Shown: positions 26,538 to 37,056, counted from the first letter of the stretch. The stretch is DNA of 64,000 nt from an uncultured Clostridia bacterium (GCA_947624015.1 CANQIA010000004.1:1-64000); one strand, 5' to 3'. The notes: generated by a model from the sequence alone, not told the origin. A program made the numbers and translations.

Positions 26538-26861
26538 TCATTCTCCTTTAAATTCCTCCAACTTCCTGTAAAAGCAGGAACGGTTCCCTGTATGACAGGC
26601 TGCGCCTTCCTGGTCTACCAAAATGAGTATGGTATCGCAGTCACAGTCATATCTTATTTCCTTTACATGCTGATAATGTCCGCTTGTTTCCCCTTTTACC
26701 CAAAGGCTTTGACGTGAGCGGCTGTAATATGTGCCTAAGCCTGTTTTAACGGTAAGATCAAAGGCTTCCTTGTTCATATATGCAAGCATAAGCACTTCCT
26801 TTGTTTCATGATCCTGAGCTATACAAGGCACAAGACCGTCGCTGTTGAATTTTATTTCCAT
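26538..26861 (-). CDS. hisI: Phosphoribosyl-AMP cyclohydrolase
   Basis: Third step of histidine synthesis: opens the adenine ring of PR-AMP. The 107 residues contain the metal site [15 protein letters not shown] and the cysteines of [14 protein letters not shown], with the family segments [11 protein letters not shown] and [17 protein letters not shown]. Length matches the stand-alone HisI. AGGAG precedes ATG 26861. It lies between hisF (9 bp) and hisE (2 bp), so translation is likely coupled. Confidence 0.97.
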   Translation of the reverse strand: MEIKFNSDGLVPCIAQDHETKEVLMLAYMNKEAFDLTVKTGLGTYYSRSRQSLWVKGETSGHYQHVKEIRYDCDCDTILILVDQEGAACHTGNRSCFYRKLEEFKGE

Positions 26862-26870
26862 AGATATCTC

Positions 26871-27632
26871 CTATTTTAGCCTTACAGGGATATTTTGCTT
26901 TGCAAGATATTCCTTAAGTTCTGTTATTTCCATTTCTTTGTAGTGAAAAAGGCTTGCAGCCAAAGCCGCCTCTGCGCCCCCTGCCGTAAGAGCCTTGGCA
27001 AAATGCTCCATAGTGCCTGCGCCTCCCGAAGCTATTACGGGTATGGATACGGCATTGCTTATAAGTCTTGTAAGCTCTATATCGTAGCCTGCCTTTGTAC
27101 CGTCGCAGTCCATACTGGTAAGGAGTATCTCTCCTGCACCTCTTCTTTCCGCTTCCAAAGCCCATTCCAGAGCATCTTTGCCTGTGTTTACCCTTCCGCC
27201 GTTAAGATACACGTCATATCCCGAGGTATCTCTTCTCTTGGCGTCTATGGCAACAACAACGCATTGTGTACCGAACCTTTCGGCAGCTTCATTTATAAGC
27301 TCAGGTCTTTTTACAGCCGCAGAATTTACAGCTATCTTATCGGCTCCTGCGCTTAATATAGCCCTGAAATCCTCAACACTTCTTATGCCGCCACCCACCG
27401 TAAGCGGTATGAACACCTGTTCGGCAGTTCTTGAGACCACATCTATCATAATATTTCTTGCGTCTGAGGATGCGGTTATATCCAAAAACACTATTTCATC
27501 TGCAAGAGATCTGTTATACATTGCCGCTATCTCAACGGGATCTCCCGCATCTCTTAAATTCACAAAATTTACGCCCTTTACAACTCTTCCGTTTTTTACA
27601 TCCAGACAAGGTATTATTCTTTTAGTATGCAT
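26871..27632 (-). CDS. hisF: Imidazole glycerol phosphate synthase, cyclase subunit
   Basis: TIM-barrel cyclase subunit that joins ammonia from HisH with PRFAR to give IGP and AICAR. The 253 residues begin with [20 protein letters not shown], whose Asp is catalytic, and include [50 protein letters not shown] with the second catalytic Asp, and [13 protein letters not shown]. It follows yitT by 9 bp, so its partner hisH lies three genes upstream. The AICAR it releases can feed PurH. Confidence 0.98.
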   Translation of the reverse strand: MHTKRIIPCLDVKNGRVVKGVNFVNLRDAGDPVEIAAMYNRSLADEIVFLDITASSDARNIMIDVVSRTAEQVFIPLTVGGGIRSVEDFRAILSAGADKIAVNSAAVKRPELINEAAERFGTQCVVVAIDAKRRDTSGYDVYLNGGRVNTGKDALEWALEAERRGAGEILLTSMDCDGTKAGYDIELTRLISNAVSIPVIASGGAGTMEHFAKALTAGGAEAALAASLFHYKEMEITELKEYLAKQNIPVRLK

Positions 27633-27641
27633 GGCATTTAC

Positions 27642-28502
27642 CTATTCTTTCTTTTTCTTTATGTGCTTGCCTACAATTTCTGAAACATCCGAAACCGTCA
27701 TAAATGCTGAACCGTCATCATCCTTGACTATTCTCTTAAGCTCGCTTAATTCAATACGGGTAACGACGCAGTAAAGAACTATTTTTTTACCGCTTATAAG
27801 TCCCTCGCCTTGGAGCAAGGTGACTGTTCTGCCCAAATGCCTGTATATGGTATCGGCTATTCTTTCGCCGTTCTCGGTAATTATCATAACGGCTTTGCCC
27901 TGATCGAGTCCCGTTTCCACTATGTCTATTACCTTAGATGTTATAAAGTAGGCAAGAAGACTGTACAAGGCTCTGTCCGGACCGAATATAAGACCTGCGC
28001 AGGAATAAATAATAAGATTGAAAAATAGTATTATCTGACCGGTAGAAAACTGTGTTTTTTTGCTTAGTAGCAAAGAAACTGTGTCTATACCGTCTACGCA
28101 GCCGCCTGAACGCATTACTATGCCTACGCCAAGTCCCAGAAAAACGCCGCCGTATACGGTAGCAAGCAAGGGATCGTCCGTTACCTCCTGCATTTCTTCA
28201 AATACCACAAGGAAAGCGGAAAACACAAGCATAGCATATGTAGCCTTAAAGGCAAATGTCTTGCCCATTATCTTAAGACCCATTATAAGAAACGGTATAT
28301 TAAGTATTATTATGAACACGCTCAATCTTATATGAAAAATATGATTGAGTATAATGGATATACCAACAATACCGCCGTCGAGTATCTGCTTTGCAATAAG
28401 GAATTCCTCTATGGCAAATGCGGCTATGGCAGCGCCTATGGTTATAAAAAAATATGAATAAATGTATTTAAGAATAGTATATTTCAAATCCTTTTTATTC
28501 AT
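27642..28502 (-). CDS. YitT-family membrane protein within the his operon
   Basis: Membrane protein of about 286 residues. Five or six hydrophobic segments in residues 10-190 (for example YSYFFITIGAAIAAFAIEEF and GGVFLGLGVGIVMRSGGCVDG) make up the YitT/DUF161 part. A soluble C-terminal DUF2179-type domain follows (about 200-275: MIITENGERIADTIYRHLGR, TLLQGEG, VLYCVVTRIELSELKRIV). The GG.DGIDTVSLLLSKK signature is clear. Function of the family is unknown, perhaps transport. I start at ATG 28502 after CGGAG; an ATG seven codons upstream overlaps hisA. It sits between hisA and hisF with short gaps, so it must be expressed with the his genes. Confidence 0.9.
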   Translation of the reverse strand: MNKKDLKYTILKYIYSYFFITIGAAIAAFAIEEFLIAKQILDGGIVGISIILNHIFHIRLSVFIIILNIPFLIMGLKIMGKTFAFKATYAMLVFSAFLVVFEEMQEVTDDPLLATVYGGVFLGLGVGIVMRSGGCVDGIDTVSLLLSKKTQFSTGQIILFFNLIIYSCAGLIFGPDRALYSLLAYFITSKVIDIVETGLDQGKAVMIITENGERIADTIYRHLGRTVTLLQGEGLISGKKIVLYCVVTRIELSELKRIVKDDDGSAFMTVSDVSEIVGKHIKKKKE

Positions 28503-28515
28503 AAACATTCTCCGT

Positions 28516-29229
28516 TCAGCCAAATTTTTCGATTACTTCGCCAAGATCGAGAGCGCCGTTGTAAAGAGCCTTGCCTATTATGACGCCTGCCGAATTTATA
28601 TTTTTAACATTTTCAATATCTCTCATATTGGATACGCCGCCGGAAGCAATAATATCCATACCTGTTTTATCTATAAGCTCCTTTGTGGCATGTATATTGG
28701 GACCGCTCATCATACCGTCTCTTGATATATCCGTGTAAATAACAGTATTTACGCCGAATTTCTTCATCTCAAGGCAAAGATCCACAGCCCTTATGCTGCT
28801 TATTTCTTCCCAGCCCGATACTGCCACCATGCCATTTTTTGCGTCTACTCCCACGGCGATCTTATTGCCGTAAAGCTTTACTGCCTCTCTTACAAGCTCA
28901 GGATTTTTAACTGCGGCAGTGCCTACTATCACTCTTGAAGCACCGGCATTTATTCTGTCCTCTATATCCCTAAGGCTTCTTACTCCACCGCCGGTTTGTA
29001 TATTAACATTATATTTTTGCTTTATATCTTTTATAATATCTGTTATAAAGCTTTTTCCGTAGCGAGCGCCGTCAAGATCGACTATGTGTATATAGTCCGC
29101 TCCTGCGTTGACCCAGTCTGCCGCCGCATCCGCCGGTATATCGTTAAATACCGTTACATTGTCAAATTTTCCCTGTGAAAGTCTTACTGCCTTGCCATCT
29201 ATCACATCTATTGCCGGATAAATCTGCAT
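28516..29229 (-). CDS. hisA: ProFAR isomerase
   Basis: Fourth step of histidine synthesis: Amadori rearrangement of ProFAR to PRFAR. TIM barrel of 237 residues, paralogous to HisF, with YPAIDVIDGKAVRLSQG carrying the catalytic Asp8, VDLDGARYG, IQTGGGVRSLRDIE, RVIVGTAAVKNP, GVDAKNGMVAVSGW, VIYTDISRDGMMSGPN with the second catalytic Asp, and IIASGGVSN. It lies 1 bp behind hisH; yitT follows. Confidence 0.97.
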   Translation of the reverse strand: MQIYPAIDVIDGKAVRLSQGKFDNVTVFNDIPADAAADWVNAGADYIHIVDLDGARYGKSFITDIIKDIKQKYNVNIQTGGGVRSLRDIEDRINAGASRVIVGTAAVKNPELVREAVKLYGNKIAVGVDAKNGMVAVSGWEEISSIRAVDLCLEMKKFGVNTVIYTDISRDGMMSGPNIHATKELIDKTGMDIIASGGVSNMRDIENVKNINSAGVIIGKALYNGALDLGEVIEKFG

Positions 29230-29230
29230 A

Positions 29231-29827
29231 TTATAACCCTCCGAAATTCTTTAATATTTCCAGTCCCACATCTCCGCTCTTTTCAGGATGAAACTGCAAA
29301 GCAAATATATTGTCCTTCTGTACGGCGACCTGTATTTCGCCGCCATAGTTGGTGGTGGCTGAAACCACAGGCGCATCCGTTTCCAGATAATATGAATGTA
29401 CAAAATATACATAAGGATTTTCGCCTGTATTTTCAAAAAGCGGCGAACGCATTTTAATATTAAGGTCATTCCAGCCGATATGGGGTTTTTTCACAGTATC
29501 GGGAAGGAGCTTTATCTCGCCGGGTATAAGTCCAAGTCCTTCATGCTCTCCGTATTCATAGCTTTTTTCAAATATAAGCTGCATACCCAAGCATATGCCC
29601 AAAAAGGGCTTATTTTTATCTACCGCATCGTATATTATGTGATCTATGCCCTTTTTTCTGATAGTGTCTATGGCATCGCCAAAGGCTCCCACTCCCGGAA
29701 GCACAAGCTTGTCGGCTTTTTCCATAGTATTAATATCGTCTGTGACCAAAGCCACCTCTCCCACATATTCAAGGGCTTTCTGAACGCTTCTAAGGTTGCC
29801 CATTCCATAGTCTATTATTGCTATCAT
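29231..29827 (-). CDS. hisH: Imidazole glycerol phosphate synthase, glutaminase subunit
   Basis: Class I glutamine amidotransferase that supplies ammonia to HisF. The 198 residues show IIDYGMGNLRSVQKALE at the N-terminus, VLPGVGAFGDA, the nucleophile elbow GICLGMQLIFE with its catalytic Cys, IGWNDL, YFVHSYY and the C-terminal catalytic pair in FHPEKSG. The start codon overlaps the hisB stop by one base (TAATG), suggesting coupled translation. Confidence 0.97.
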   Translation of the reverse strand: MIAIIDYGMGNLRSVQKALEYVGEVALVTDDINTMEKADKLVLPGVGAFGDAIDTIRKKGIDHIIYDAVDKNKPFLGICLGMQLIFEKSYEYGEHEGLGLIPGEIKLLPDTVKKPHIGWNDLNIKMRSPLFENTGENPYVYFVHSYYLETDAPVVSATTNYGGEIQVAVQKDNIFALQFHPEKSGDVGLEILKNFGGL

Positions 29828-30417
29828 TATTCCAACATTCCTTTGGTGGATAATACACCGTCAATTCTGTCATCTATTGCAACAGCCATATCCACAGCTT
29901 TGCCAAATGCCTTGAATACAGCCTCTGCCATATGATGATTATTTTTTCCGTCAAGTATCTTGATATGTAGCGTCATACCACAGTTGTCTGCTACTGCTCT
30001 GAAAAATTCCTCAACCATTTCAAGGTCAAAAAGACCGATTCCGGGCGCAGTAAACTTTCCGTCAAAATTAAGATATGAACGGCCTGAGAAATCCAATGCG
30101 CACAGTACCAAAGCTTCATCCATGGGTACAATGGCATAGCCGTATCTCTTTATGCCCGCTTTATCTCCCAGAGCCTCCTCAAGGCATTTTCCAAACACTA
30201 TGCCAACATCCTCAACAGTATGATGACAGTCTACGTCAAGATCGCCTTCACAGTCTATATTAAGGTCTAAAAAGCCGTGTTTTGAAATATGAGTCAGCAT
30301 ATGGTCAAAAAATCCAACGCCTGTATTGATATCGTTGATACCGCTTCCGTCAATATCAAGACTCATTTTTATTCTTGTTTCATAGGTGTTTCTTTTAATA
30401 CTTGCTATCCTGTTCAC
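29827..30417 (-). CDS. hisB: Imidazoleglycerol-phosphate dehydratase
   Basis: Dehydrates IGP to imidazole acetol phosphate in histidine synthesis. The 196 residues form the stand-alone dehydratase without the phosphatase part found in enterobacterial HisB. Signatures are TRIKMSLDIDGSG, TGVGFFDHMLTHISKHG, the manganese-binding DVDCHHTVEDVGI and later NNHHMAEAVFKAFGKA. The histidinol-phosphatase is instead encoded by hisJ at 55.5 kb. It lies 18 bp after hisD. Confidence 0.98.
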   Translation of the reverse strand: MNRIASIKRNTYETRIKMSLDIDGSGINDINTGVGFFDHMLTHISKHGFLDLNIDCEGDLDVDCHHTVEDVGIVFGKCLEEALGDKAGIKRYGYAIVPMDEALVLCALDFSGRSYLNFDGKFTAPGIGLFDLEMVEEFFRAVADNCGMTLHIKILDGKNNHHMAEAVFKAFGKAVDMAVAIDDRIDGVLSTKGMLE

Positions 30418-30435
30418 TGCATTCCCTCCTTGTCT

Positions 30436-31725
30436 TTATAATCTTACTCTTACAGAATTTGCATGAGCTGTAAGTCCCTCTGCCTCCGCAAACTTTATAA
30501 CATCCTCTCCCAGTTCTTCCAGAGCGGACCTGCTGAAAGATATGATACTGGATCTCTTTATATAATCATCTATTGAAAGAGGAGAGAAAAATCTTGCCGT
30601 GCCTCCCGTAGGCAGCACGTGATTGGGTCCTGCCATATAATCGCCTAAGGGTTCGGGAGTATAATGTCCTAAAAATATGGCGCCTGCGTTTCTTATCTTT
30701 GGCAAAAGTCCAAAGGGCTCCCTTGTGGAAAGCTCCATGTGTTCGGGAGCGATCCTGTTACAAAGCTCGCATGCCTCGTCAAAGTTGTCTACAACTATTA
30801 TTGCGCCGAAATTTTTAAGTGATCTTTCTATGATCTCTCTTCTTTCAAGCGCTGCCGTTTGCTTTTCTACCTCTGCTTTTACCTTCTCGGCAAGCTCGTA
30901 GGAATCTGTAATAAGAACGGCAGAAGCCAGCTCGTCATGTTCAGCCTGTGAAAGAAGATCTGCCGCCACATATACCGGGTCGGCGCTGTTATCCGCCAAT
31001 ATAAGTATCTCGCTTGGACCTGCAACGGAGTCTATATTTACATAACCGTATACGCTCCTCTTGGCAAGAGCCACAAAAATATTGCCCGGACCAACTATCT
31101 TATCTACCTTAGGTATTGTTTCGGTACCGAAGGCAAGAGCGCCTATTGCCTGAGCGCCTCCTGCTTTATATATCTTGTCCACTCCTGCAATATGAGCCGC
31201 TACAATAGTTGTAGGATATACAACGCCTTCTGCCGAAGGAGGAGTGGTCATAATTATCTCGTCTACTCCCGCTACCTTAGCAGGTATTATATTCATAAGC
31301 ACGCTTGAAGGATATGCCGCCTTACCTCCGGGAACATATACGCCTACTTTTTCAAGGGGTCTTATGAGCTGTCCCAGCATTTCTCCGTTTGGGCTGGGTT
31401 CAAGCCAACTGTTCGTCTTTTGCTTTTCATGGAAAGACCTTATTCTGTCGGCAGCTCTTTTTATGACTCTTATAAGATCCTCGTCTACCTTTGAATAAGC
31501 TTCTTTTATCTCATTTTCGGTCACAAGTATATTGTCCTTGCTAACGTCGAATTTGTCAAACTCCTTTGTATAGGCAAAAAGAGCCTTATCTCCGTTTGCC
31601 TTAATATCAGCAAGTATTTTGTCGACTGTTTGCTGCACATTTCCGTGTTCAAGCTGAGAACGGGATAAAAGGCTCTCTGTAAGCCTTCTGCCCTCTTCGT
31701 CATTATATCTTATAATATTTATCAA
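30436..31725 (-). CDS. hisD: Histidinol dehydrogenase
   Basis: Last two steps of histidine synthesis: NAD-dependent oxidation of histidinol to histidine, zinc-dependent. The 429 residues include [75 protein letters not shown] with the zinc-ligand region, APEHMEL and [19 protein letters not shown]. The start is TTG 31725, preceded by AGGTGA; it overlaps the hisG stop by four bases (TTGA). Confidence 0.97.
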   Translation of the reverse strand: MINIIRYNDEEGRRLTESLLSRSQLEHGNVQQTVDKILADIKANGDKALFAYTKEFDKFDVSKDNILVTENEIKEAYSKVDEDLIRVIKRAADRIRSFHEKQKTNSWLEPSPNGEMLGQLIRPLEKVGVYVPGGKAAYPSSVLMNIIPAKVAGVDEIIMTTPPSAEGVVYPTTIVAAHIAGVDKIYKAGGAQAIGALAFGTETIPKVDKIVGPGNIFVALAKRSVYGYVNIDSVAGPSEILILADNSADPVYVAADLLSQAEHDELASAVLITDSYELAEKVKAEVEKQTAALERREIIERSLKNFGAIIVVDNFDEACELCNRIAPEHMELSTREPFGLLPKIRNAGAIFLGHYTPEPLGDYMAGPNHVLPTGGTARFFSPLSIDDYIKRSSIISFSRSALEELGEDVIKFAEAEGLTAHANSVRVRL

Positions 31726-32366
31726 TTTATTTCACCTGCCATCCTTCTTAAGCCGTACATAATTTCCGCTATTCTTTCATGCTCCAGTTTCATGCTCACT
31801 CTGTTTACAACAACTCTTGCAGAAACAGGGCATATATCGGCAAGCACCTCCAGACCGTTAGCCCTTAATGTAGAGCCTGTTTCGACAATATCCACTATAA
31901 CATCGCTAAGTCCCACTATGGGAGCAAGCTCTACGCTGCCGTGAAGCTTTATTATCTCTATGGTCTGATGCTTTTTTCTGTAGAAATATTCCTTTGCTAT
32001 ATTGGGATACTTTGTGGCAACTCTAAGATCCAGAGAATTGTTGAGCTTATCTATTGTCTCTTTATAGCCTGCAACGGCAAAACGGCATTTTCCCATTTTA
32101 AGATCCATTACTTCATAAAGGTTTCTTCCTTCTTCCAAAAGCGTGTCCTTACCGACTATGCCTATATCCGCCGTTCCGCTTTCCACATATGTTGGGACAT
32201 CGGAAGCTTTTGCAAGAAAAAATTTAAGCTTAAGCTCCTCGTTTGTAAAAATAAGCTTTCTGGAATTTTCTTTCATTTCGTCACAGGTAATGCCTATCCT
32301 TTCAAGAAGCTCCATAGTCTTGTCTGCAAGCCTGCCCTTGGCAAGAGCAAAAGTCAAGTACTCCAT
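31722..32366 (-). CDS. hisG: ATP phosphoribosyltransferase, short form
   Basis: First and committed step of histidine synthesis: ATP plus PRPP to PR-ATP. The 214-residue chain is the short HisG that lacks the C-terminal ACT-like regulatory domain and needs HisZ, encoded just upstream. Motifs are [51 protein letters not shown] and the PRPP loop [20 protein letters not shown] precedes ATG 32366, 2 bp after the hisZ stop. Confidence 0.97.
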   Translation of the reverse strand: MEYLTFALAKGRLADKTMELLERIGITCDEMKENSRKLIFTNEELKLKFFLAKASDVPTYVESGTADIGIVGKDTLLEEGRNLYEVMDLKMGKCRFAVAGYKETIDKLNNSLDLRVATKYPNIAKEYFYRKKHQTIEIIKLHGSVELAPIVGLSDVIVDIVETGSTLRANGLEVLADICPVSARVVVNRVSMKLEHERIAEIMYGLRRMAGEIN

Positions 32367-32368
32367 AA

Positions 32369-33538
32369 TTATGCCTCCCTTACACCTGCGCTGTCCACAT
32401 ACAGTATTTTATATATGCCTCTTGCCTCTGCTTTTGCCTTGTCAGTATCCGTAAGGCTCATTTCCACCACGCTTCCCTTGGCTCTCAGTTCCTCAGCCAA
32501 TTTAAAAGCGGCGATACTGCTGTCATGAGTATATATTACAAGAATATGATCTTTTATATCTTCAGACGCTGTCCTTGTATGCATTATATCGTTTATCTTT
32601 ATTGAAAAACCTACCGCAGGCATATCCGCTCCGAATTTTATGACCATATTGTCGTAGCGTCCTCCGTCAAGTATAGACGAGCCTGTACCTCTTGCATAAC
32701 CTCTGAATATAATACCTGTATAGTAATCCATAGAGCCTATTACGCCCAGATCAAATGAAATATATTTGCTCAGCCCTATGCCGTCCATAATCACATAAAG
32801 CCTGCTCAGATGATCCAGAGCCTGAGCCGCAGCGCTGCTCTTTACTCTGTTTTTTACCTTTTCTATAACAGAAAGATCTCCTATAAGGAACGGAAGTTCT
32901 TGAAGTATATATCTTATATTTTTATTTTCTATACATTCTGCCAGCTCGTTTACCGCAGCATAGTTTTTATTTATGATATTTTGCTGTATGGAAGCCTTTG
33001 TCTTGTCATCCGTATCGGCTTCGTCTATAATACTGCTTAAAAACTGAGCATGTCCCAGATCGATCTTAAAGTTTTCAACTCCGGCAGCAAGGAGAGAATC
33101 AACGGCGGCGGTAAGCACCTCAGCGTCCGCATCGATAGAATTGACGCCTATAAGCTCTACGCCTGCTTGTGTAAACTCTCTCAGCTTTCCCTGATAATTT
33201 TCATTGGAACGAAACATATTCTCTATGTATGAAAAACGCATAGGAATATCCTTTTCACTATATGCTGTAGCTGCGATCCTTGCAATGGCAGGAGTCATAT
33301 CGGGTCTTAAAACAAGCAGAGAACCGTTTCTGTCCAAAAACTTATAGGTCCTCCTATCCTTTACTCCTCCCATATTGGCAAATACGTCATTATATTCAAA
33401 GGTCGGACTTGTAATACGGCAATAGCCGAAGCGTTCAAAGACCTCCGATACATTTTTTTCGATTTCAGATTTCAATGCGCACTCTTCGGGAAGATAATCC
33501 TTTACTCCCTCGGGTGTATGTAATCTACTGATAAACAT
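32369..33538 (-). CDS. hisZ: ATP phosphoribosyltransferase regulatory subunit
   Basis: HisRS-like protein without aminoacylation activity that assembles with short HisG and confers histidine feedback. About 389 residues: [23 protein letters not shown] at the N-terminus, the class II motif-2 region ([26 protein letters not shown]), [12 protein letters not shown] and [11 protein letters not shown]. The C-terminal anticodon-like region is reduced. The start is uncertain: ATG 33538 gives the family N-terminus but has no clear ribosome binding site; a TTG at 33577 is possible. First gene of the his operon. The leader is short and shows no T-box or attenuator. Confidence 0.92.
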   Translation of the reverse strand: MFISRLHTPEGVKDYLPEECALKSEIEKNVSEVFERFGYCRITSPTFEYNDVFANMGGVKDRRTYKFLDRNGSLLVLRPDMTPAIARIAATAYSEKDIPMRFSYIENMFRSNENYQGKLREFTQAGVELIGVNSIDADAEVLTAAVDSLLAAGVENFKIDLGHAQFLSSIIDEADTDDKTKASIQQNIINKNYAAVNELAECIENKNIRYILQELPFLIGDLSVIEKVKNRVKSSAAAQALDHLSRLYVIMDGIGLSKYISFDLGVIGSMDYYTGIIFRGYARGTGSSILDGGRYDNMVIKFGADMPAVGFSIKINDIMHTRTASEDIKDHILVIYTHDSSIAAFKLAEELRAKGSVVEMSLTDTDKAKAEARGIYKILYVDSAGVREA

Positions 33539-33612
33539 AACTGTCTGCTGAATACACAGCTTTCCTTTCCGTTTCAATATACTTTATCACGCTAAAGCAA
33601 TAAATTATTACA

Positions 33613-33640
33613 ATTATATCATATAACATTATTTTGTCAA
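33613..33640 (-). promoter_or_regulatory. Promoter of the his operon
   Basis: Minus strand TTGACA (33635-33640), 16-base spacer, TATAAT (33613-33618): both boxes match consensus. The leader to hisZ is about 65 nt. Confidence 0.75.
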
Positions 33641-33642
33641 GC

Positions 33643-33684
33643 TTTATAATAAAAGGGCTACAGGGTATTGACCCGAAGCCCTTT
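33643..33684 (-). terminator. Terminator of the tig-clpP-clpX operon
   Basis: On the minus strand AAAGGGCT (33677-33684) pairs with AGCCCTTTT (33651-33659), with an inner GGGT/ACCC stem, followed by a T-rich tail (TTTTATTAT). It lies 8 bp after the clpX stop. Confidence 0.75.
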
Positions 33685-33691
33685 CCTTTTC

Positions 33692-34990
33692 TTATCCTGC
33701 TGCATTAGCCTTATGGGATGCAGACGCTCTTCTTTTTCTGACAGGAGACTGCCTGTCGGCATTTATAACAAGCTCAGGCTGTTTGTTATTGTTTACCGTG
33801 TCCTCTGTAATAATGCACTTTTCAATGGTAGGATCCGAGGGAACACTGTACATAACATCTCTCATAAATTCCTCTATTATAGCTCTGAGACCTCTTGCGC
33901 CTGTTTCCTGTTCAACTGCCTTATGGGCAATAGCCTTAAGAGCGCCGGGTTCGAATTCCAGTGTAACGCCGTCAAGCTCCAATATATACTTGTATTGCTT
34001 TATAAGAGCATTCTTAGGCTCGGTCAATATCCTTACAAGCGTATCCTCGTCAAGGCTCTCAAGAGTGGCTACTATCGGCATACGACCTATAAGCTCAGGT
34101 ATAAGACCGTATTTTACAAGATCCTGAGGTATAACATTTCTTAGAAGCTCGCTTTTTCTGCTGTCATTTTTGCTTCTGACATCTGCGCCGAAGCCAATGA
34201 CCTTGTTGTTAAGTCTTTTTTCTATTATCTTGTCAAGACCTGCAAAAGCGCCGCCCAGTATAAAAAGGATATTGGTAGTGTCTATCTGTATAAAATCCTG
34301 ATGAGGATGCTTTCTTCCTCCCTGAGGCGGAACATTGGCAACGGTTCCCTCCAATATCTTAAGGAGAGCCTGCTGTACTCCCTCTCCGCTTACATCTCTG
34401 GTAATGGACGGATTATCGGATTTTCTTGATATCTTGTCTATCTCGTCAATATATATTATACCTCTTTCAGCCTTTTCAATATCAAAATCGGCTGCCTGTA
34501 TTATTTTAAGAAGTATATTTTCAACATCCTCGCCTACATAGCCTGCCTCTGTAAGACTTGTGGCATCGGCTATGGCAAAGGGTACATTTATAAGTCTTGC
34601 AAGAGTCTGGGCAAGATATGTCTTGCCTACGCCCGTAGGTCCTATCATAAGAATGTTGCTTTTTTGAAGCTCCACATCGCCATTTTCATCATTGGCGGCT
34701 ATTCTCTTGTAATGATTGTACACAGCAACCGAAAGAGATTTTTTAGCCTCTTCCTGACCGATAACATACTCGTCAAGAGCAGCCTTTATTTCTGCAGGCT
34801 TCGGAAGTTCGCCTTCATCAAACATCTCTTCCTGTTCTGCCGTAAACTCTTCTCGCACTATTTCATGGCAAAGCTCTATACACTCGCTGCAGATATATGC
34901 ATGAGGTCCCGCAATAAGTCTCTTTACCATATCCTGTGACTTTCCGCAGAAGGAACATTTAATCTTTTTATCATCAACTTTAGATGCCAT
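33692..34990 (-). CDS. clpX: ATP-dependent Clp protease ATPase subunit ClpX
   Basis: AAA+ unfoldase that feeds tagged proteins into ClpP. The 432 residues begin with the zinc-binding domain ([25 protein letters not shown]). The ATPase follows with Walker [16 protein letters not shown], Walker [11 protein letters not shown], the [23 protein letters not shown] segment and the IGFGADVRS region carrying the ClpP-binding IGF loop. The C-terminal small domain ([15 protein letters not shown]) is complete. It lies 12 bp behind clpP in the unit hypothetical-DUF503-tig-clpP-clpX and ends at a terminator. Confidence 0.98.
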   Translation of the reverse strand: MASKVDDKKIKCSFCGKSQDMVKRLIAGPHAYICSECIELCHEIVREEFTAEQEEMFDEGELPKPAEIKAALDEYVIGQEEAKKSLSVAVYNHYKRIAANDENGDVELQKSNILMIGPTGVGKTYLAQTLARLINVPFAIADATSLTEAGYVGEDVENILLKIIQAADFDIEKAERGIIYIDEIDKISRKSDNPSITRDVSGEGVQQALLKILEGTVANVPPQGGRKHPHQDFIQIDTTNILFILGGAFAGLDKIIEKRLNNKVIGFGADVRSKNDSRKSELLRNVIPQDLVKYGLIPELIGRMPIVATLESLDEDTLVRILTEPKNALIKQYKYILELDGVTLEFEPGALKAIAHKAVEQETGARGLRAIIEEFMRDVMYSVPSDPTIEKCIITEDTVNNNKQPELVINADRQSPVRKRRASASHKANAAG

Positions 34991-35002
34991 AAATTCTCTC
35001 CT

Positions 35003-35587
35003 TTAACGTGGCTTTACAATAATATCATCTATAAGACCGTACTCCTTGGCATCGTCGGCAGACATGAAATTATCTCTCTCCGTATCTGCCTGTATTACCT
35101 CTAATGGTTTTCCCGTATTTTCGGAAAGTATTCTGTTAAGCGTATCTCTTGTTTTAAGTATCCAGTCGGCATGTATTTTTATATCTGATGCCTGACCTCT
35201 TGCTCCTCCCAGAGGCTGATGTATCATTATCTCGGAATTGGGCAAAGCATATCTTTTGCCCTTTGCGCCGCCTGCAAGGAGAAACGCTCCCATGCTTGCT
35301 GCCATTCCTATACATATCGTAGACACATCCGGCTTAATATACTGCATCGTATCATAAATAGCCATTCCGGCAGTTACCGAACCGCCGGGACTGTTTATAT
35401 ACAGATTTATGTCCTTGTCGGGATCCTCAGCCGCCAAAAAAAGCAGTTGGGCTACAACAAGGCTTGCCGTAACATCATTGACCTCTTCGCCTAAAAATAT
35501 GATCCTGTCCTGTAAAAGTCTGGAATATATATCATAGGATCTTTCTCCTGCGGCGGTCTTTTCAACTACAATAGGTACCAAACTCAT
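35003..35587 (-). CDS. clpP: ATP-dependent Clp protease proteolytic subunit
   Basis: Self-compartmentalised serine protease (194 residues) with [25 protein letters not shown] at the N-terminus. The catalytic triad is visible: Ser in [16 protein letters not shown], His in [15 protein letters not shown] and Asp in the following helix. The Gly-rich [18 protein letters not shown] is also present. Length and motifs are canonical, with a short or absent propeptide. It lies 22 bp behind tig and 12 bp before clpX. Confidence 0.98.
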   Translation of the reverse strand: MSLVPIVVEKTAAGERSYDIYSRLLQDRIIFLGEEVNDVTASLVVAQLLFLAAEDPDKDINLYINSPGGSVTAGMAIYDTMQYIKPDVSTICIGMAASMGAFLLAGGAKGKRYALPNSEIMIHQPLGGARGQASDIKIHADWILKTRDTLNRILSENTGKPLEVIQADTERDNFMSADDAKEYGLIDDIIVKPR

Positions 35588-35609
35588 TCAAATACCCCCT
35601 CGTTAATTA

Positions 35610-36983
35610 TTATTTTTCAGCCTTAGCCTTGGCTTTGGCTTCCTTTTTTTCCTTCTTAGCCTCATCCTTGGCTTCCTTCTTGGCTTCCTTCTTCTCCTTC
35701 TTGGATGCCTTTTCCTCAACGGCATTTTCTTCAATGAGCTTAAGAGCCTTTTGTCTTAAAAGGTCTTCCTTTACAGTCTTTATAAAGTCAGGGCTTTTCA
35801 TTATCTGCTCGGTCTCCACACCATAGGACTTGCTTACCTTTTCCGCCTCTGCCTTGATATCCTCATCGCTTACGGTAAGTCCTTCCGCCTTGGCAACGGC
35901 TTCAAGCACAAGTCTGGCTTTAACATGCTTTTCTGATAAAGGCTTATATGCTTCCTTCATAGAATCAACGGTCTGTCCCATGTACTGAAGGTACATATCC
36001 AGTGACAGTCCCTGCTGCTGGAGCTGGAAGGCATAGTCCTGTATCTTCATATCCACATCTGAATCTATCATAGCCTGAGGTATATCTACCTCAGATATTT
36101 CTGTAAGCTTGTTGATAAGCTCCTCTTCCTTGGCAGCATCTGCCTTTTGTATGTTCTGAGCAAGGAGCTTGCCGCATATATCGTTCTTATAATCCTTTAT
36201 ATTTTCAAACTCTGAAGTGTCCTGGACAAATTCGTCTGTAAGCTCAGGCACCTCTTTTACCTTTATAGCCTTGATCGTGACTTCAAACTTGGCAGGCTTG
36301 CCTGCAAGGTCTTTCTGACCGTAATCTTCGGGGAAGGTAACATTTACTGTAACATCATCCCCTGTGCTGTGACCTACAAGCTGGTCTTCAAAATTATCTA
36401 TAAACGTATGAGAACCTATATTAAGCTCATAATCCTTGCCCTCGCCGCCCTCAAAAGCAACGTCGTCAACATATCCCTTGAAATCTATCGTAGCGATATC
36501 TCCGTTCTGAACAGGTCTGTCCGTAACGGTAACAAGCCTTGACGCCTTTTCAAGCTCCTTGTTAACTTCGGCATCTATTTCTTCATCGGTGGGATTTACA
36601 TCTCTTTTCTCATAGATAAGACCCTTGTAATCTCCAAGCTTTACCTCAGGCTTTACAAATACCTCGGCTGAAAATACAACGCCCTTTTCATCAAGAGATA
36701 CCACGTCTATTTCGGGCTTGGAAACCACCTCTATATTATTTTCCTCAACAGCCTTTTCGTAAGCTTCGGGAAGCACATAGTTTATGGCGTCATCATAGAA
36801 TATTGCCTTGCCGTACTGAGCTTCTATAAGCTTTCTGGGAGCCTTGCCCTTTCTGAAGCCTTGGATATTAATGGAATTTCTGTTCTTCTTATAAGAATAG
36901 TCCATACCTGTTTCAAATGTTTCAGCGTCTACTGAGAAGGTAAATTTAACCTTATTCTTATCTATTGTTTCAACTGCGCTCAT
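35610..36983 (-). CDS. tig: Trigger factor, with Lys/Ala-rich tail
   Basis: Ribosome-bound chaperone and peptidyl-prolyl isomerase, 457 residues. The N-terminal ribosome-binding domain has the signature GFRKGKAPRKLIEAQYG (about residues 42-58). The PPIase domain is around 160-245 (NGDIATIDFKGYVDD, VTFPEDYG) and the C-terminal chaperone arms run to about 425. The last 35 residues are a Lys/Ala/Glu tail (repeated KKEAK units), predicted disordered or helical, beyond the usual family end. AAGGAGG precedes ATG 36983; an extended -10 promoter lies upstream. It heads the tig-clpP-clpX part of the operon. Confidence 0.97.
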   Translation of the reverse strand: MSAVETIDKNKVKFTFSVDAETFETGMDYSYKKNRNSINIQGFRKGKAPRKLIEAQYGKAIFYDDAINYVLPEAYEKAVEENNIEVVSKPEIDVVSLDEKGVVFSAEVFVKPEVKLGDYKGLIYEKRDVNPTDEEIDAEVNKELEKASRLVTVTDRPVQNGDIATIDFKGYVDDVAFEGGEGKDYELNIGSHTFIDNFEDQLVGHSTGDDVTVNVTFPEDYGQKDLAGKPAKFEVTIKAIKVKEVPELTDEFVQDTSEFENIKDYKNDICGKLLAQNIQKADAAKEEELINKLTEISEVDIPQAMIDSDVDMKIQDYAFQLQQQGLSLDMYLQYMGQTVDSMKEAYKPLSEKHVKARLVLEAVAKAEGLTVSDEDIKAEAEKVSKSYGVETEQIMKSPDFIKTVKEDLLRQKALKLIEENAVEEKASKKEKKEAKKEAKDEAKKEKKEAKAKAKAEK

Positions 36984-37019
36984 TGTAAAATCCTCCTTAA
37001 TCTGATTACACTTCTTAAC

Positions 37020-37048
37020 ATTATAGCATAGGATATTGTAAAAAGCTA
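37020..37048 (-). promoter_or_regulatory. Predicted extended -10 promoter of tig
   Basis: Minus strand TGCTATAAT (extended -10; TATAAT at 37020-37025) with a weak TAGCTT at the -35 position, 17 bases upstream. It lies in the 73-bp gap between the DUF503 gene and tig. Confidence 0.5.
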
Positions 37049-37056
37049 GTATTTTT

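Noticed and set aside
33539-33612. T-box or histidine attenuator in the his leader
   Set aside because: The leader is about 65 nt, has no run of His codons, no T-box sequence and no terminator stem.
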